Shown here: piece after piece, positions 51,230 through 61,319 of the stretch
How positions within the stretch are numbered: position 1 is the stretch's first letter
How the letters are laid out: each line of letters starts with the position of its first letter
Assembly (NCBI RefSeq): GCF_030931715.1
Contig: NZ_CP133261.1
Coordinates: forward strand, 434,001 to 498,000
Origin: Tissierella sp. MB52-C2
GTDB lineage: Bacteria > Bacillota > Clostridia > Tissierellales > Tissierellaceae
Length of the DNA: 64,000 nucleotides
Direction: 5' to 3'
Notes under the pieces: model-generated
Database searches by the model: none
What the model saw: the letters and a program-made list of their open reading frames with translations, nothing else
Told to the model about the DNA's origin: nothing
Position numbers and translations under genes: made by a program

Positions 51230-53308
51230 TTGAAGAAAATCAGTACAAGAATAGTAATAACAGTCTTAATATGTTCTATAGTCACGTCTGTAGTAGTTGG
51301 AGCAACTAGTATATTTAAAAGTGTTAACGTAATCCAAAAGGAAGCACATAATAATCTTATTAGTCTATCTCAGGTATATTCTGGAGTATTTGATGAAGAT
51401 TTAGTTCTGTATGAGGGGACTTCGACTGATTTACATCAGGTAGTCAGTGGTACCATAGATACAACTAGATTAAGTGAAAAAGGATATTTAGAGAATTATA
51501 GTGATACTATTCTAAGACCAATAGTGAGAGGCGTTGCTAGAGAAACTAATAAATGTGCTGGAATATACATAGCTATAGATCCCAGATATACTGGAAGAAC
51601 AGAAGGCTCATGGATTGGGATAGACGATAATGGGACGTTAACTCAAGGGTTACCAACAGATGTAGCAGGCATGAGCCAAGATGATGATTCAGCTGCATTC
51701 TATTATAATGCCATAAAAGCAGGAAAAGGAATATGGGGAGACCCTTATTTAAACCATGGAAATATTAATGTAATGACCTACTCATCCCCTATTGTTGTGA
51801 ATAATGAAACGATTGGAGTAATAGGTGTAGATTTACGTGTAAGAGACTTAATAAAAGGTATACAAGATATAAAATTATATGATACAGGATATGGATTTTT
51901 ACTTAATGCGAATTATGATTACTTAGTTCACCCTACTTTAGATAGTAGTAATAACTTAAAGACCATGGAGGATGGATTGTATAGTACAATGGTCGAAGAG
52001 ATTGAAAGTAATAATATTGGACTTATAGATATGGATTTTGATGGAGAAAGTAAGCTTATAGCATATTCTAAATTATATGATGGAAAAATAATAATATTAT
52101 CAGTTCCTAAAGCAGAAATACTAAAGGAAATGTATATGACATTATATATTATTTCTGGTGTTGTATTGATAGCTGCCATATTAGCTACTATTATATCTTT
52201 AGTTATGGGAAAAATGATTTCAAATCCTATAGTATTTATTACTGAAGTAATAGGTACCACATCAAAATTAGATTTAACAGATATAGAGGAAACCAAGAGA
52301 ATAAAAATGCTATTCAATAGAAAAGACGAAGTAGGTTCCATATTTAGAGCCACAGGACTTTTAAGAGAAGAAATGAGAAGTATAATAAGAGCAATAGAAG
52401 AAACTACAACAAATATTGTTGAAAATACCACTACTCTGACTTCTGCCACAGACGATACTGCTCAATCCATAAGTGATGTGGCTAAGACTGTAGAAGAGCT
52501 AGCTCAAGCTTCTATGGGACAAGCAGCAGATGCAGAAACGGGATCAGAAAAACTATACAAGTTGGCAAATGAAATAAAAGCAGCAGTAACAGATGGAGAA
52601 ACTGTAGTGAATAGTTCTATGAAAGCTCAAGAAATAAATCAGCAAGGTTTGAAATCAATGGATGAAATGGTAGAGAAGTTTAATATAACTAATGAATCTA
52701 CTAATTCTGTAGTAAAGAATATAGATTCATTATTGGAAAAATCTCAATCCATAGGAAAAATTTTAAATATAATAACTGGAATTTCAGAGCAGACTAATCT
52801 TTTAGCATTAAATGCAGCTATAGAAGCGGCAAGAGCAGGGGAAGCTGGAAGGGGTTTTGCTGTAGTAGCTGACGAAATAAGAAAATTATCTGAACAGACA
52901 GGAAATGCTACTAGTGATATAGAAGGAATATTGAATACTATTCAATTTGAAGTAGAAAATACAAAGGATAATATGGATCAATCTGAAAGTGCACTAAATG
53001 ATGCCAATACAACCTTATTAGAGGTTAAAAAGGCTTTCGAGGAAGTGTATTCAGCCATAAGTACATCAATGGAAGCTATTACTCAGCTAGATCAAAGATT
53101 AGGATTTGTAGATAATGATAAAGAAGAAGCAATATTAGCTATTCAGAGTATATCTTCTGTAACAGAAGAAACAGCAGCTTCTACAGAAGAATTATCAGCA
53201 TCCATGGAAGAACAAGCTGCAACCATGGAGAGTATATCAAATAATACAGATAACTTAGCCAAAATAATAGAAAAATTAAATGGATTAGTTAATAGATTTA
53301 AGTTATAA
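51230..53308 (+). CDS. Methyl-accepting chemotaxis protein with dCache-type sensor
   Basis: 692 residues from TTG 51230 after GAGGCG. The first membrane segment is residues 7-30, an extracellular Cache-type ligand domain spans about 40-300 ([44 protein letters not shown]), and the second membrane segment is about 302-325. HAMP and signalling domain follow. The conserved hairpin tip is [23 protein letters not shown], at about residues 512-534. dCache sensors often bind amino acids. No flagellar gene is in the window. Confidence 0.93.
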   Translation: MKKISTRIVITVLICSIVTSVVVGATSIFKSVNVIQKEAHNNLISLSQVYSGVFDEDLVLYEGTSTDLHQVVSGTIDTTRLSEKGYLENYSDTILRPIVRGVARETNKCAGIYIAIDPRYTGRTEGSWIGIDDNGTLTQGLPTDVAGMSQDDDSAAFYYNAIKAGKGIWGDPYLNHGNINVMTYSSPIVVNNETIGVIGVDLRVRDLIKGIQDIKLYDTGYGFLLNANYDYLVHPTLDSSNNLKTMEDGLYSTMVEEIESNNIGLIDMDFDGESKLIAYSKLYDGKIIILSVPKAEILKEMYMTLYIISGVVLIAAILATIISLVMGKMISNPIVFITEVIGTTSKLDLTDIEETKRIKMLFNRKDEVGSIFRATGLLREEMRSIIRAIEETTTNIVENTTTLTSATDDTAQSISDVAKTVEELAQASMGQAADAETGSEKLYKLANEIKAAVTDGETVVNSSMKAQEINQQGLKSMDEMVEKFNITNESTNSVVKNIDSLLEKSQSIGKILNIITGISEQTNLLALNAAIEAARAGEAGRGFAVVADEIRKLSEQTGNATSDIEGILNTIQFEVENTKDNMDQSESALNDANTTLLEVKKAFEEVYSAISTSMEAITQLDQRLGFVDNDKEEAILAIQSISSVTEETAASTEELSASMEEQAATMESISNNTDNLAKIIEKLNGLVNRFKL

Positions 53309-53310
53309 TA

Positions 53311-53344
53311 AAAACTGAATGAGATTTCTCATTCAGTTTTTTTA
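53311..53344 (+). terminator. Terminator after the chemoreceptor
   Basis: AAAACTGAATGAGA (53311-53324) pairs with TCTCATTCAGTTTT (53327-53340) and continues into TTT. A short hairpin GCGTC/GACGC at 53430-53443, followed by TTTTA, is a possible second one before the DUF2500 gene. Confidence 0.85.
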
Positions 53345-53495
53345 TAAGGAATAGGAAAGCTCTACTTTTAATATTTTAATATCAAGAACTTGTTATGACC
53401 TAAATGAGTCAATAAAAGCTACCTTTAATGCGTCCGTAGACGCTTTTATGGTCGTTATAATTTATGATATAATAAACTAAAAAGGAGGAATTGAA

Positions 53496-53876
53496 ATGTA
53501 TAGTATGTTTTCTCTTACTGGAGTAATATTTCCTATATTTTTTATAGTTATATTTGGTATGTTTATATTTACAGCAGTAAAAGGAATTGGACAATGGCAT
53601 TCGAATAATCAGCAACCAGTTTTAACAGTAGCAGCTAAACTAGTATCAAAAAGAACAAATGTAAGTAGACATAATCATAATAACACTGATCATATACATT
53701 CAACAACTAGTACTACTTACTATGCTACCTTTGAAGTGGAAAGCGGAGATAGAATAGAGTTTCATATTTCAGGAGAAGAATATGGAATATTAGTAGAAGG
53801 CGATATTGGGAAGCTCACGTTTCAAGGAACTCGATACCAAAACTTTGAAAGGATAAAAACTGATCACGAAGGATAA
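53496..53876 (+). CDS. DUF2500 family membrane protein
   Basis: 126 residues, ATG after AAAGGAGG. One N-terminal membrane helix (residues 8-30) precedes LTVAAKLVSKRTNVSRHNHN and TTYYATFEVESGDRIEFHI, the DUF2500 pattern. The His-rich segment (SRHNHNNTDHIHSTT) might bind metal, but that segment is often present in the family. The function is unknown. It stands alone between two terminators. Confidence 0.82.
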   Translation: MYSMFSLTGVIFPIFFIVIFGMFIFTAVKGIGQWHSNNQQPVLTVAAKLVSKRTNVSRHNHNNTDHIHSTTSTTYYATFEVESGDRIEFHISGEEYGILVEGDIGKLTFQGTRYQNFERIKTDHEG

Positions 53877-53933
53877 TTTATTTGTACCAGGAGATAATAG
53901 GGAAGGTATCATAGACTTGAAAGGAAGATTTAC

Positions 53934-54545
53934 ATGAGATTAACAAGGGAGTTCTATGAAAGGAACACTGTTTTAGTTGCCAGGGATTTACTTGGAAAGA
54001 CTTTAGTATATAATGACAAAGGAAATATATATAAAGGAAAAATAGTGGAAACAGAGGCTTATATAAATACTAAAGATGATGGTGCTCATTTTAATAAAGG
54101 TATTACTGAAAGAACAAAAATAATAGATGAAACTGGAGGACATATCTATATCTATACAATATATGGGATGTATCTTTTGTTCAATATAGTTGCAGAAAAG
54201 AAAGGCGTTCATGGAGCAGTACTAATTAGAGCCATAGAGCCAATAGAAGATATAGATAAGATGTATGAGAATAGATATAAAAAGGAATTTAATAATCCTC
54301 CAAGAAAAGAAATAATTAATCTAACTAATGGACCAGCTAAATTTGTAATGGCATATGGTATGACTAAGGGTGATTATGGGTTAGATTTAGTAACAAGTGA
54401 CAGAATTTGGGTAGAAGATGGAGATAAAATATCTTTAGATGAAATCGTCAGAAGCAAAAGAATAAATATAGATTATGCAGAAATAGCAAAGGATTATTTA
54501 CTAAGATTTTATATTAAAGATAATCCTTTTGTGTCAAAAAAATAG
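53934..54545 (+). CDS. DNA-3-methyladenine glycosylase (AAG/MPG family)
   Basis: 203 residues, ATG with GAAAGGAAG. Motifs are FYERNTVLVARDLLGKTL, KIVETEAYINTKDDGAHFN (the catalytic Glu is in VETEAY), a GGHIYIYTIYGMYLLFNIV wall and LTNGPAKFVMAYG. The enzyme excises 3-methyladenine and other alkylated bases. Its length is normal. Confidence 0.92.
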   Translation: MRLTREFYERNTVLVARDLLGKTLVYNDKGNIYKGKIVETEAYINTKDDGAHFNKGITERTKIIDETGGHIYIYTIYGMYLLFNIVAEKKGVHGAVLIRAIEPIEDIDKMYENRYKKEFNNPPRKEIINLTNGPAKFVMAYGMTKGDYGLDLVTSDRIWVEDGDKISLDEIVRSKRINIDYAEIAKDYLLRFYIKDNPFVSKK

Positions 54546-54558
54546 TCATTAGAACATT

Positions 54559-54588
54559 AGAGCAAAATTATTTTGCTCTTTTTATTTT
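54559..54588 (+). terminator. Terminator after the glycosylase gene
   Basis: GAGCAAAA (54560-54567) pairs with TTTTGCTC (54571-54578) around TTA and continues into TTTTTATTTTT. Confidence 0.82.
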
Positions 54589-54649
54589 TATAGGAACTTT
54601 TATACATACATATACATCTAATTAGTATTAAAAAAGTAAGAATCAAGTT

Positions 54650-54677
54650 AAAGTAGTGGGTATCCACTACTTTTTCT
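54650..54677 (+). terminator. Second terminator-like hairpin, before ndk
   Basis: AAGTAGTGG (54651-54659) pairs with CCACTACTT (54664-54672) around GTAT and runs into TTTC. It is 60 bases after the previous terminator with no gene between, so it may end a short transcript or act as an attenuator for ndk. Confidence 0.65.
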
Positions 54678-54745
54678 AATACTTATGATACAATTGGGTA
54701 AGAATACCAATAATTACAATATCAATATATAATAGGAGTGTTTAT

Positions 54746-55144
54746 ATGGAAAAAACTTTTATAATGATTAAACCTGATGGAGTCCGTAGAGGGCTTATGG
54801 GAGAAATCATGGGAAGAATTGAGAGGAAAGGATTTAAAATCACAAGGGCAAAGTTGTTTAAGCCTAGTATAGAATTAGTGGAAAATCATTATATGGAGCA
54901 TAGGGATAAAAGTTTTTTTAATGAGTTGGTAAATTTCATTACTGAAGATTTAGTTATGGCAATGGAAGTAGAAGGGGAAGCAGTAATTGAAGTTATGAGA
55001 CTTATGATAGGCCATAGAGATTTTAAAATAGCTTCTCCAGGAACCATAAGGGGAGACTTTGCTAATACCATTACACAAAATATTGTACATGGTTCAGATT
55101 CTTTAGAGTCTGCTAAAAGAGAATTGAATCTATGGTTTCAGTAG
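54746..55144 (+). CDS. ndk: Nucleoside diphosphate kinase
   Basis: 132 residues, ATG after TAGGAGTG. It starts EKTFIMIKPDGVRRGLMGEI and has SPGTIRGDFANTITQNIVHG with the catalytic His in NIVHGSDS. The usual Gly-Ile after GDF is Ala-Asn here, within normal variation. It transfers the gamma phosphate among NTPs and dNTPs. It is monocistronic. Confidence 0.95.
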   Translation: MEKTFIMIKPDGVRRGLMGEIMGRIERKGFKITRAKLFKPSIELVENHYMEHRDKSFFNELVNFITEDLVMAMEVEGEAVIEVMRLMIGHRDFKIASPGTIRGDFANTITQNIVHGSDSLESAKRELNLWFQ

Positions 55145-55295
55145 TTTTAAGCTCTGCTGAATAAAAAAAGTTATTTTCATCTTTCATAAAGAAGTTCACA
55201 ATATATCAAATATAAACTATAATATATAGTATCAAAAATAGTAAGATTTGAATAATCATATAAGTAAATATAGAATTTTGATGGAGTTGAAGACG

Positions 55296-56510
55296 ATGAA
55301 AATAATTGTTCAAAAATTTGGTGGAACTTCTGTAGTAAATGAGGAGAGAAGAGGATTAGCCGTAGATAAAATTGAAGCTGCCATAAATAAACATTTAAAT
55401 CCTGTTATAGTAGTATCTGCTATTGGAAGATCGGGAGATCCCTATGCGACAGATACTTTAATACAATTAGCTAAATCTGTAGGCATAGAACCAAATACAA
55501 GAGAGCTTGATATTTTAATGTCCTGTGGAGAAGTAATTTCAGCTGTAGTTTTATCAAATACCTTAAAGGCTAGAGGATATGAGTCATCGGTATTTACTGG
55601 TGGGCAAGCAGGAATCATAACAGATAACAATTTCTCTGATGCAAGAATACTAAGAGTTAATCCTCAAAAAATACTGGAAGCTCTGGAAAGAGGTGAGATA
55701 CCTGTAATAGCAGGATTTCAAGGGATAACAGAAGGTGGAGATATTACAACTCTTGGAAGGGGAGGCAGTGATGTTACAGCGTCTATAATGGGTGAGGCCT
55801 TAAGTGCTGAGTTAGTAGAGATATACACAGATGTAGATGGAGTTATGACGGCAGATCCTAAAATAGTACCAGATGCCCGGGTAATGGATACAATCTTTTA
55901 TAATGAAGTATTTCAAATGGCAGAATACGGTGCAAAGGTGCTGCATCACAAGGCAGTGGAAATAGCCATGCGTTCCAATATACCTATAGTTATTAGAAAT
56001 ACCAATTCAGATTATAACGGTACGTTAATTACAAACTATCATAGAACTAGGTCTTATATAGATGAAAATACAAGAATAGTTACATCAGTTGCAAATATAA
56101 ATAATAGAATGCAAATAAAAATAACTCTGACAAAAGATGGTGATAATAATCATGAATTAGTATTTGATAGTATAGCAAATGCAGGAGTAAGTATAGATAT
56201 GATAAATATATATCCAAATCAGGTATTTTTCATTATAGATGAGAAGGATAAAGAAAAATTAGAAGAAGTATTGACTAAATTTAATTTCAACTATGAATTA
56301 CTTGAGAGTTGTACAAAGGTAACACTAATTGGAAATAGAATGCGTGGAGTACCTGGAGTAATGGCAAAGGCAGTTTCTGCATTGGCTAAGGAAAGTATTG
56401 AAATACTACAAACCTCAGACTCCCATACTACAATATCCTGCCTAATAGAATCAAAACATACGAATAGGGCAGTAAATGCATTACATGGATATTTTGAATT
56501 AGGTAAATAA
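55296..56510 (+). CDS. Aspartate kinase
   Basis: 404 residues. ATG 55296 follows TGGAGTTG by 9 bases; an in-frame start at 55248 has no site. The N-terminus IIVQKFGGTSVV and LGRGGSDVTASIMGEAL are substrate- and ATP-binding signatures. Two ACT domains (about 265-335 and 345-404) form the regulatory end (GVSIDMINIYPNQ; GVPGVMAKAVSALAKESIEI), as in lysine-sensitive monofunctional enzymes. It feeds lysine, threonine, methionine and diaminopimelate synthesis. I see no lysine riboswitch in the 150 bases upstream. Confidence 0.93.
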   Translation: MKIIVQKFGGTSVVNEERRGLAVDKIEAAINKHLNPVIVVSAIGRSGDPYATDTLIQLAKSVGIEPNTRELDILMSCGEVISAVVLSNTLKARGYESSVFTGGQAGIITDNNFSDARILRVNPQKILEALERGEIPVIAGFQGITEGGDITTLGRGGSDVTASIMGEALSAELVEIYTDVDGVMTADPKIVPDARVMDTIFYNEVFQMAEYGAKVLHHKAVEIAMRSNIPIVIRNTNSDYNGTLITNYHRTRSYIDENTRIVTSVANINNRMQIKITLTKDGDNNHELVFDSIANAGVSIDMINIYPNQVFFIIDEKDKEKLEEVLTKFNFNYELLESCTKVTLIGNRMRGVPGVMAKAVSALAKESIEILQTSDSHTTISCLIESKHTNRAVNALHGYFELGK

Positions 56511-56520
56511 AGATATTTTA

Positions 56521-56556
56521 TTGGAACGGTTTTTTTTACCGTTCCTGTATTTTTTG
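56521..56556 (+). terminator. Terminator after the aspartokinase gene
   Basis: GGAACGGT (56523-56530) pairs with ACCGTTCC (56538-56545) around a T7 loop and runs into TGTATTTTTTG. Confidence 0.82.
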
Positions 56557-56576
56557 ATTATATTTGGCTGTAAATA

Positions 56577-56585
56577 TGATATAAT
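56577..56585 (+). promoter_or_regulatory. Extended -10 promoter of the AI-2E-family gene
   Basis: TGATATAAT (56577-56585) is a perfect extended -10 element (TG, one base, TATAAT) about 30 bases before the start codon of the next gene. No convincing -35 is present at 17 bp, as is common for extended -10 promoters. Confidence 0.5.
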
Positions 56586-56614
56586 GTGTTATAAAATAAT
56601 ATTAGGAGGGGAAT

Positions 56615-57781
56615 ATGAAGATAAACTGGAATTCCAAGTATTGGACTATATCTATATATTCATTTTTAGTAGCTTGTGCAAGTATTATGTTTTACCTAAT
56701 TGCATCAGAAATAGGCTCATTTCAAATCAAGTTAGGAGAAATTATATCAACTTTTATGCCTTTTATAATAGGTTTCATCATGGCATATTTATTTAATTTT
56801 ATATTAAAATTTTATGAAAACTGTTTATCGAAATTAGATTTTTTTAAAAAGACGAAACCTAAATTTAAAAGAATTATAGGATTAATATTGACCTATATAA
56901 CTGTGCTAGTACTTGTTTTTCTATTTTTAAACTTTGTATTTCCACAATTGGTATCAAGTATAATGGGATTAGTCAATGATATACCGTCTTACGTAAGTAG
57001 AGCAACAGACTTAGTAAATGAATTCAATGAAAAATATGATATACAAGAAGAATATTATAATTTCTTATTGGAAAGATGGAATATATATAAAGAAAGCATC
57101 ATAAAATTTGCAACAAATCTTATACCAGTTTTAGGAAACTTTGTAAAGAATACTTTATCTTATTTATGGAATATAGTAATAGGCATTATAGTATCTATAT
57201 ATTTATTGATTGATAAAGAAAGATTCTTTGGAATCATTAGAAAAGTAAATAAGGCTATATTTTCTGAACCAGTTGCCAATAGGTTAGCTGAACTAACCAG
57301 TAGGTCAAATTATATATTCGGACAATTTTTATCTGGAAAGATATTAGATTCATTTATTATAGGTGTTTTAACTTTTATAGTTGTAACTATATTTAAAATG
57401 CCTTATACAATATTAATATCTTTCATAGTAGGAATAACTAATATTATTCCTTTCTTTGGTCCTTTTATTGGTGCTATACCTTGTGCAATAATAATCCTGT
57501 TTGTATCACCAATGAAAGCGCTATGGTTTATATTTATAATATTTATTATTCAACAAATAGATGGTAATATAATAGGACCTAAGATTTTAGGAGATTCCCT
57601 TGGAATATCTGCATTTTGGATTTTATTTTCTTTATTAGTTGGTGGAAAAATCTTTGGATTTATAGGACTAATTATAGGAGTCCCATTATTTGTACTTATA
57701 TACTCAATAGTTAAAGACATAGTAGAGAATAGATTAAAGAAAAAAGAATTACCTTATGAAACAGATTATTATATAAAATAA
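56615..57781 (+). CDS. AI-2E family transporter
   Basis: 388 residues, ATG after TAGGAGGGG. About eight membrane segments are present, including the family blocks FMPFIIGFIMAYLFNFIL at the N-terminus, SGKILDSFIIGVLTFIV, GITNIIPFFGPFIGAIPCAI and IQQIDGNIIGPKILGDSLG. Family members are assigned to export or permeation of small molecules or Na+/H+ exchange; direct AI-2 export has been claimed for one E. coli member only. It ends at a bidirectional terminator. Confidence 0.93.
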   Translation: MKINWNSKYWTISIYSFLVACASIMFYLIASEIGSFQIKLGEIISTFMPFIIGFIMAYLFNFILKFYENCLSKLDFFKKTKPKFKRIIGLILTYITVLVLVFLFLNFVFPQLVSSIMGLVNDIPSYVSRATDLVNEFNEKYDIQEEYYNFLLERWNIYKESIIKFATNLIPVLGNFVKNTLSYLWNIVIGIIVSIYLLIDKERFFGIIRKVNKAIFSEPVANRLAELTSRSNYIFGQFLSGKILDSFIIGVLTFIVVTIFKMPYTILISFIVGITNIIPFFGPFIGAIPCAIIILFVSPMKALWFIFIIFIIQQIDGNIIGPKILGDSLGISAFWILFSLLVGGKIFGFIGLIIGVPLFVLIYSIVKDIVENRLKKKELPYETDYYIK

Positions 57782-57805
57782 AGGTGGCTAAGCCACCTTT
57801 ATTTT
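57775..57805. terminator. Bidirectional terminator between AI-2E and hisC genes
   Basis: AAAATAAAGGTGGCT (57775-57789) and AGCCACCTTTATTTT (57791-57805) are perfect complements. A-runs on one side and T-runs on the other serve the two converging genes. Confidence 0.88.
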
Positions 57806-57812
57806 ATGACCA

Positions 57813-58892
57813 TTAGGCCAATACTTCTTTTAATTCTTTAATAAATAATCTATTTTCATCCATAGTACCTATAGATACTCTTATGAAATCGCCACCCATA
57901 GGTCTTATAATAACTCCTCTTTTTTGCATTTCAGTAAATACTTCTTGGCCATTTTTGCCTACATTAACGAATATATGATTTGTCTCTGATGGTGGATAAT
58001 AGAATCCTAACTTATCAAATTCATTATAAATGTAGTTCTTGCCTTCAAGATTAAGCTCATAGCTTTTTCTTAAAAATTCTTCATCTGCCAAGGCTTCAAT
58101 TGCTGCCACTTGAGCTAAAGTATTTACATTGAAAGGTCCCCTAACTCTATTTAGAGTTTCGATAATATCTCTATGACCTACAGTATAAGCTACCCTAATA
58201 CCAGCTAAGCCATAAGCTTTTGAAAAAGTTCTCATAACTAAAAGATTAGAATATTTCTTCAAAAGATTTATAGTATTATGAGGATAATCATCTCTAGTAA
58301 CATATTCTCTATATGCTTCATCGGATATTACTAAAACATTAGAGGGAACTTTGTCTAAGAAATCTATAAATTCTTTTTCTGTAATCATTGTACCTGTAGG
58401 ATTATTTGGATTACATATCCAAATGATTTTAGTCTTATCCGTGATTTTACTTAAGATTCCATCTAAATCAAAAGTAAATTCCTTTAAAGGAACTATAACA
58501 GGGGTACCACCCATCATCTCTGTAGTTTGTATGTATCGTGGGAAGGTAATATCAGCCATGATAACTTCATCGTCTTTATTGATATATGCCTTTGCTATTA
58601 TGTCAATCATCTCATCTGAACCACTACTTGGCAATACTTCATCTACATTTACTTGAAGATTAGCTGATAAAGTTTCTTTTAATAGGGTTGCATTTCCATC
58701 TGGATATATTCCTAGCTCATCTAGTGCATTTATTATTGCTTCTTTAACCTTTGGTGAGCATCCCAATGGATTTTCATTTGAGGCAAGCTTTATAACCTTA
58801 GATAGACCATATTCTTTTTTCACATCTTCTATTGGTTTCCCAGGTTCATAAGCTTTTAAATTTTTGATTTCTTCTCTAAAACTAATTGACAA
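57813..58892 (-). CDS. hisC: Histidinol-phosphate aminotransferase
   Basis: 359 residues, TTG 58892 on the minus strand after AAAGGGG at about 11 bases. PLP-binding features are IKLASNENPLG, NPNNPTGTMI, SDEAYREYV and RTFSKAYGLAGIRVAY with the Schiff-base lysine in FSKAYG. It converts imidazole acetol phosphate and glutamate, and this type may also act on aromatic amino acids. No other his gene is close, so it may serve in aromatic biosynthesis instead. It is divergent from the EF-G-like gene. Confidence 0.9.
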   Translation of the reverse strand: MSISFREEIKNLKAYEPGKPIEDVKKEYGLSKVIKLASNENPLGCSPKVKEAIINALDELGIYPDGNATLLKETLSANLQVNVDEVLPSSGSDEMIDIIAKAYINKDDEVIMADITFPRYIQTTEMMGGTPVIVPLKEFTFDLDGILSKITDKTKIIWICNPNNPTGTMITEKEFIDFLDKVPSNVLVISDEAYREYVTRDDYPHNTINLLKKYSNLLVMRTFSKAYGLAGIRVAYTVGHRDIIETLNRVRGPFNVNTLAQVAAIEALADEEFLRKSYELNLEGKNYIYNEFDKLGFYYPPSETNHIFVNVGKNGQEVFTEMQKRGVIIRPMGGDFIRVSIGTMDENRLFIKELKEVLA

Positions 58893-59116
58893 TAAAAACA
58901 GCCCCTTTCTATATACACTAATACTAGTGTAACAATATACAAGCGATAAAAAAAGACTATGATAATAATATAGCTTATGATATAATTAAAAGAGTAACTA
59001 CTTTTTTGAAATTTCTTTAAAAGGAATTAACTAAAAATTTTGTCAAATGTGTAAAATAGTTATAAAGGTTTTTAAAATCTTTTAAATAAATATGCTGGTT
59101 AAGGGGGCAATGTATA

Positions 59117-61180
59117 ATGAAAACATATTCAGCTGATAAGATCAGGAATGTAGCATTATTAGGGCACAGTAGTAGTGGTAAAACAACTTTAACTGAAGCA
59201 GTACTATTTGCAACAGGCGTAACAAAAAGACAAGGAAGAGTAGACGACGGAAATACTGTATCAGACTTTGATAAACAAGAAATTGCACGTAAGGTATCTA
59301 TTGGTACAACCGTTATTCCTGTTGAGTGGAATGATTTTAAATTTAATCTATTAGATACACCAGGATACTTCGATTTTATCGGTGAGATGTATGGTGCAAA
59401 GCGAGCATCTGAAGGTTCAGTATTATTAATAGATGCTTCTGCAGGTATTGAAGTTGGTACAGAAAAATCATGGAAAAATTTAGAGAAATATGTAACGCCA
59501 AGAATTATCTTTATTAATAAAATGGATAAAGAAGAAATTAATTTTGATAATTTAGTATCTGAATTAAAATCAAACTTTGGTGATAAAATAATACCATTTG
59601 CATTGCCAATAGGTATATCAAATGACTTCAAAGGAATTATAGATGTAATAAATGAAAAGGCATATGAATATAACGGAACTCAAAGAAAAGAAATAAGCCT
59701 TACGGATGATCAAAAAAAAGAGATAGAATCCATAAAGGAAGAATTATTAGAGAAAATAGCGGAGACAGATGAAGAGTTAATGGAGAAGTATTTTGAAGGA
59801 GAAGCTTTTACTCCTGAAGAAATAAATAAGGGATTGAGAATTGCAGTTAAAAATGGAGATCTAGTTCCTTTATTAGTAGGATGTGCGGAGAAGGCCATAG
59901 GTGTTGACTTTTTATTAGAAAATATGGAAAGATACATACCATCTCCAATAGATGTAGGACCGGCTAATGGATTAAAAGATGGCAAAGAAGTAGAAAGAAA
60001 ACTAGATACTAATGAACCATTTTCAGCAGTAGTATTTAAGACAATTATAGACCCGTTTGTTGGTAAATTAACATTATTCAAAGTAATGTCAGGAAAGATA
60101 ACTAAAGATACGGAATTATATAATTCCACTAAAGATAAATTGGAAAAGTTAGGTGGGCTGTTTTTACTTAGAGGTAAGAACCAAGTTGAGGTTAATGAGA
60201 TACAAGCAGGAGATATTGGAGCTACTGCAAAGCTAAACTTTACGCAAACAGGTGATACACTTTGTGCTAAAAATAATCCTACCCTTTATGAAGAAATTAA
60301 GTATCCACAGCCAACTCTGTTTTTAGCTGTAGAACCAAAATCTAAAGGTGATGAAGAGAAAATTGGTACAGCTTTACACAGACTAACAGAAGAAGATCCT
60401 ACTTTTGTTGTTCAAAGAAATTCAGAGACTAAACAACTTCTAATAGGCGGGCAAGGTAATATGCAGCTGACTGTAATTGTAGATAAATTGAAAAACACCT
60501 TTGGAGTAGACGTGAACTTAACTAATCCAAGGATTGCATACAGAGAAACTATTAAAGGAAGTTCATCTGTTCAAGGAAGACATAAGAAACAATCTGGTGG
60601 TGCAGGTCAATATGGAGATGTTCATATAAGATTTGAACCATGTGAAGAAAGCTTTATATTTGCAGAGGAAGTATTTGGTGGAGCAGTCCCTAGAAATTTC
60701 TTCCCAGCAGTAGAAAAAGGACTTTCAGAATCCTTAGAAAGAGGAGTTTTAGCAGGATATCCAGTAGTAAATGTAAAAGCCACTTTATTTGATGGCTCCT
60801 ATCACCCAGTAGACTCTAACGAGATGGCATTTAAAATTGCGGCTTCTCTTGCATTTAAAAAGGGTATAGAAGAAGCAAAGCCTATATTACTTGAACCTAT
60901 AATGAAATATGAAATATCGATACCTGAAGATTATATGGGTGATGTAATGGGAGATATGAATAAGCGTAGAGGAAGAATATTGGGCATGGAACAACAGGAT
61001 GATGGAAGTCAAAAAGTTACTGCGGAAGCACCTCATTCTGAAATGTTTGAATATGCAATTGATTTAAGAGCCATGACTCAAGCAAGAGGAAGCTTTATGA
61101 TGGAGTTTGCAAGATATGAAGAAGTACCTTCTAATATTGCAGATAAAATTATAGCAGAATCAAAAACTGAAAAAGAATAA
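59117..61180 (+). CDS. Elongation factor G-like GTPase (FusA2 type)
   Basis: 687 residues, ATG after AAGGGGGC. The G domain has GHSSSGKTTL (P-loop), LDTPGYFDF (G3) and INKMDKE (G4). Domains II to V follow (QGRHKKQSGGAGQYGDVHI; EAPHSEMFEYAIDLRAMTQARG). Compared with canonical EF-G, the switch I region and domain IV are altered and no str operon genes flank it. It is the second EF-G type found in Clostridia and other Firmicutes, with suggested roles in ribosome rescue or special translation conditions. Confidence 0.9.
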   Translation: MKTYSADKIRNVALLGHSSSGKTTLTEAVLFATGVTKRQGRVDDGNTVSDFDKQEIARKVSIGTTVIPVEWNDFKFNLLDTPGYFDFIGEMYGAKRASEGSVLLIDASAGIEVGTEKSWKNLEKYVTPRIIFINKMDKEEINFDNLVSELKSNFGDKIIPFALPIGISNDFKGIIDVINEKAYEYNGTQRKEISLTDDQKKEIESIKEELLEKIAETDEELMEKYFEGEAFTPEEINKGLRIAVKNGDLVPLLVGCAEKAIGVDFLLENMERYIPSPIDVGPANGLKDGKEVERKLDTNEPFSAVVFKTIIDPFVGKLTLFKVMSGKITKDTELYNSTKDKLEKLGGLFLLRGKNQVEVNEIQAGDIGATAKLNFTQTGDTLCAKNNPTLYEEIKYPQPTLFLAVEPKSKGDEEKIGTALHRLTEEDPTFVVQRNSETKQLLIGGQGNMQLTVIVDKLKNTFGVDVNLTNPRIAYRETIKGSSSVQGRHKKQSGGAGQYGDVHIRFEPCEESFIFAEEVFGGAVPRNFFPAVEKGLSESLERGVLAGYPVVNVKATLFDGSYHPVDSNEMAFKIAASLAFKKGIEEAKPILLEPIMKYEISIPEDYMGDVMGDMNKRRGRILGMEQQDDGSQKVTAEAPHSEMFEYAIDLRAMTQARGSFMMEFARYEEVPSNIADKIIAESKTEKE

Positions 61181-61234
61181 TAAAAACTTGAAAAATGGAT
61201 ATAAAAATATTATAATGTTTTTATATTCATAGAT

Positions 61235-61277
61235 AAAAATATTTGCTCTAGGATTTGACTCTTAGAGCAATATTTTT
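61235..61277 (+). terminator. Terminator-like hairpin between the EF-G-like gene and ctsR
   Basis: AAAAATATTTGCTCTA (61235-61250) pairs with TAGAGCAATATTTTT (61263-61277) with one bulged base around a 12-base loop. The TTGACT -35 of the next promoter lies in the loop. Confidence 0.7.
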
Positions 61278-61302
61278 AAAGTGAAGGTCAGAGAAGGTCA
61301 AC
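61255..61302 (+). promoter_or_regulatory. ctsR promoter with CtsR operator
   Basis: A -35 TTGACT (61255-61260) and a -10 TAAAGT (61277-61282) are 16 bp apart. The CtsR heptad pair GGTCAGA (61286-61292), GAA, GGTCAAC (61296-61302) matches the known RGTCAAA-NAN-RGTCAAA direct repeat and covers the expected start site. The operon is thus likely repressed by CtsR and released by heat or protein-damage stress. Confidence 0.8.
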
Positions 61303-61319
61303 AATTGAGGAGGATTTAT

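Noticed and set aside
55145-55295. Lysine riboswitch before aspartokinase
   Set aside because: The 150-base leader is short, very A/T-rich and lacks the conserved lysine-aptamer segments.
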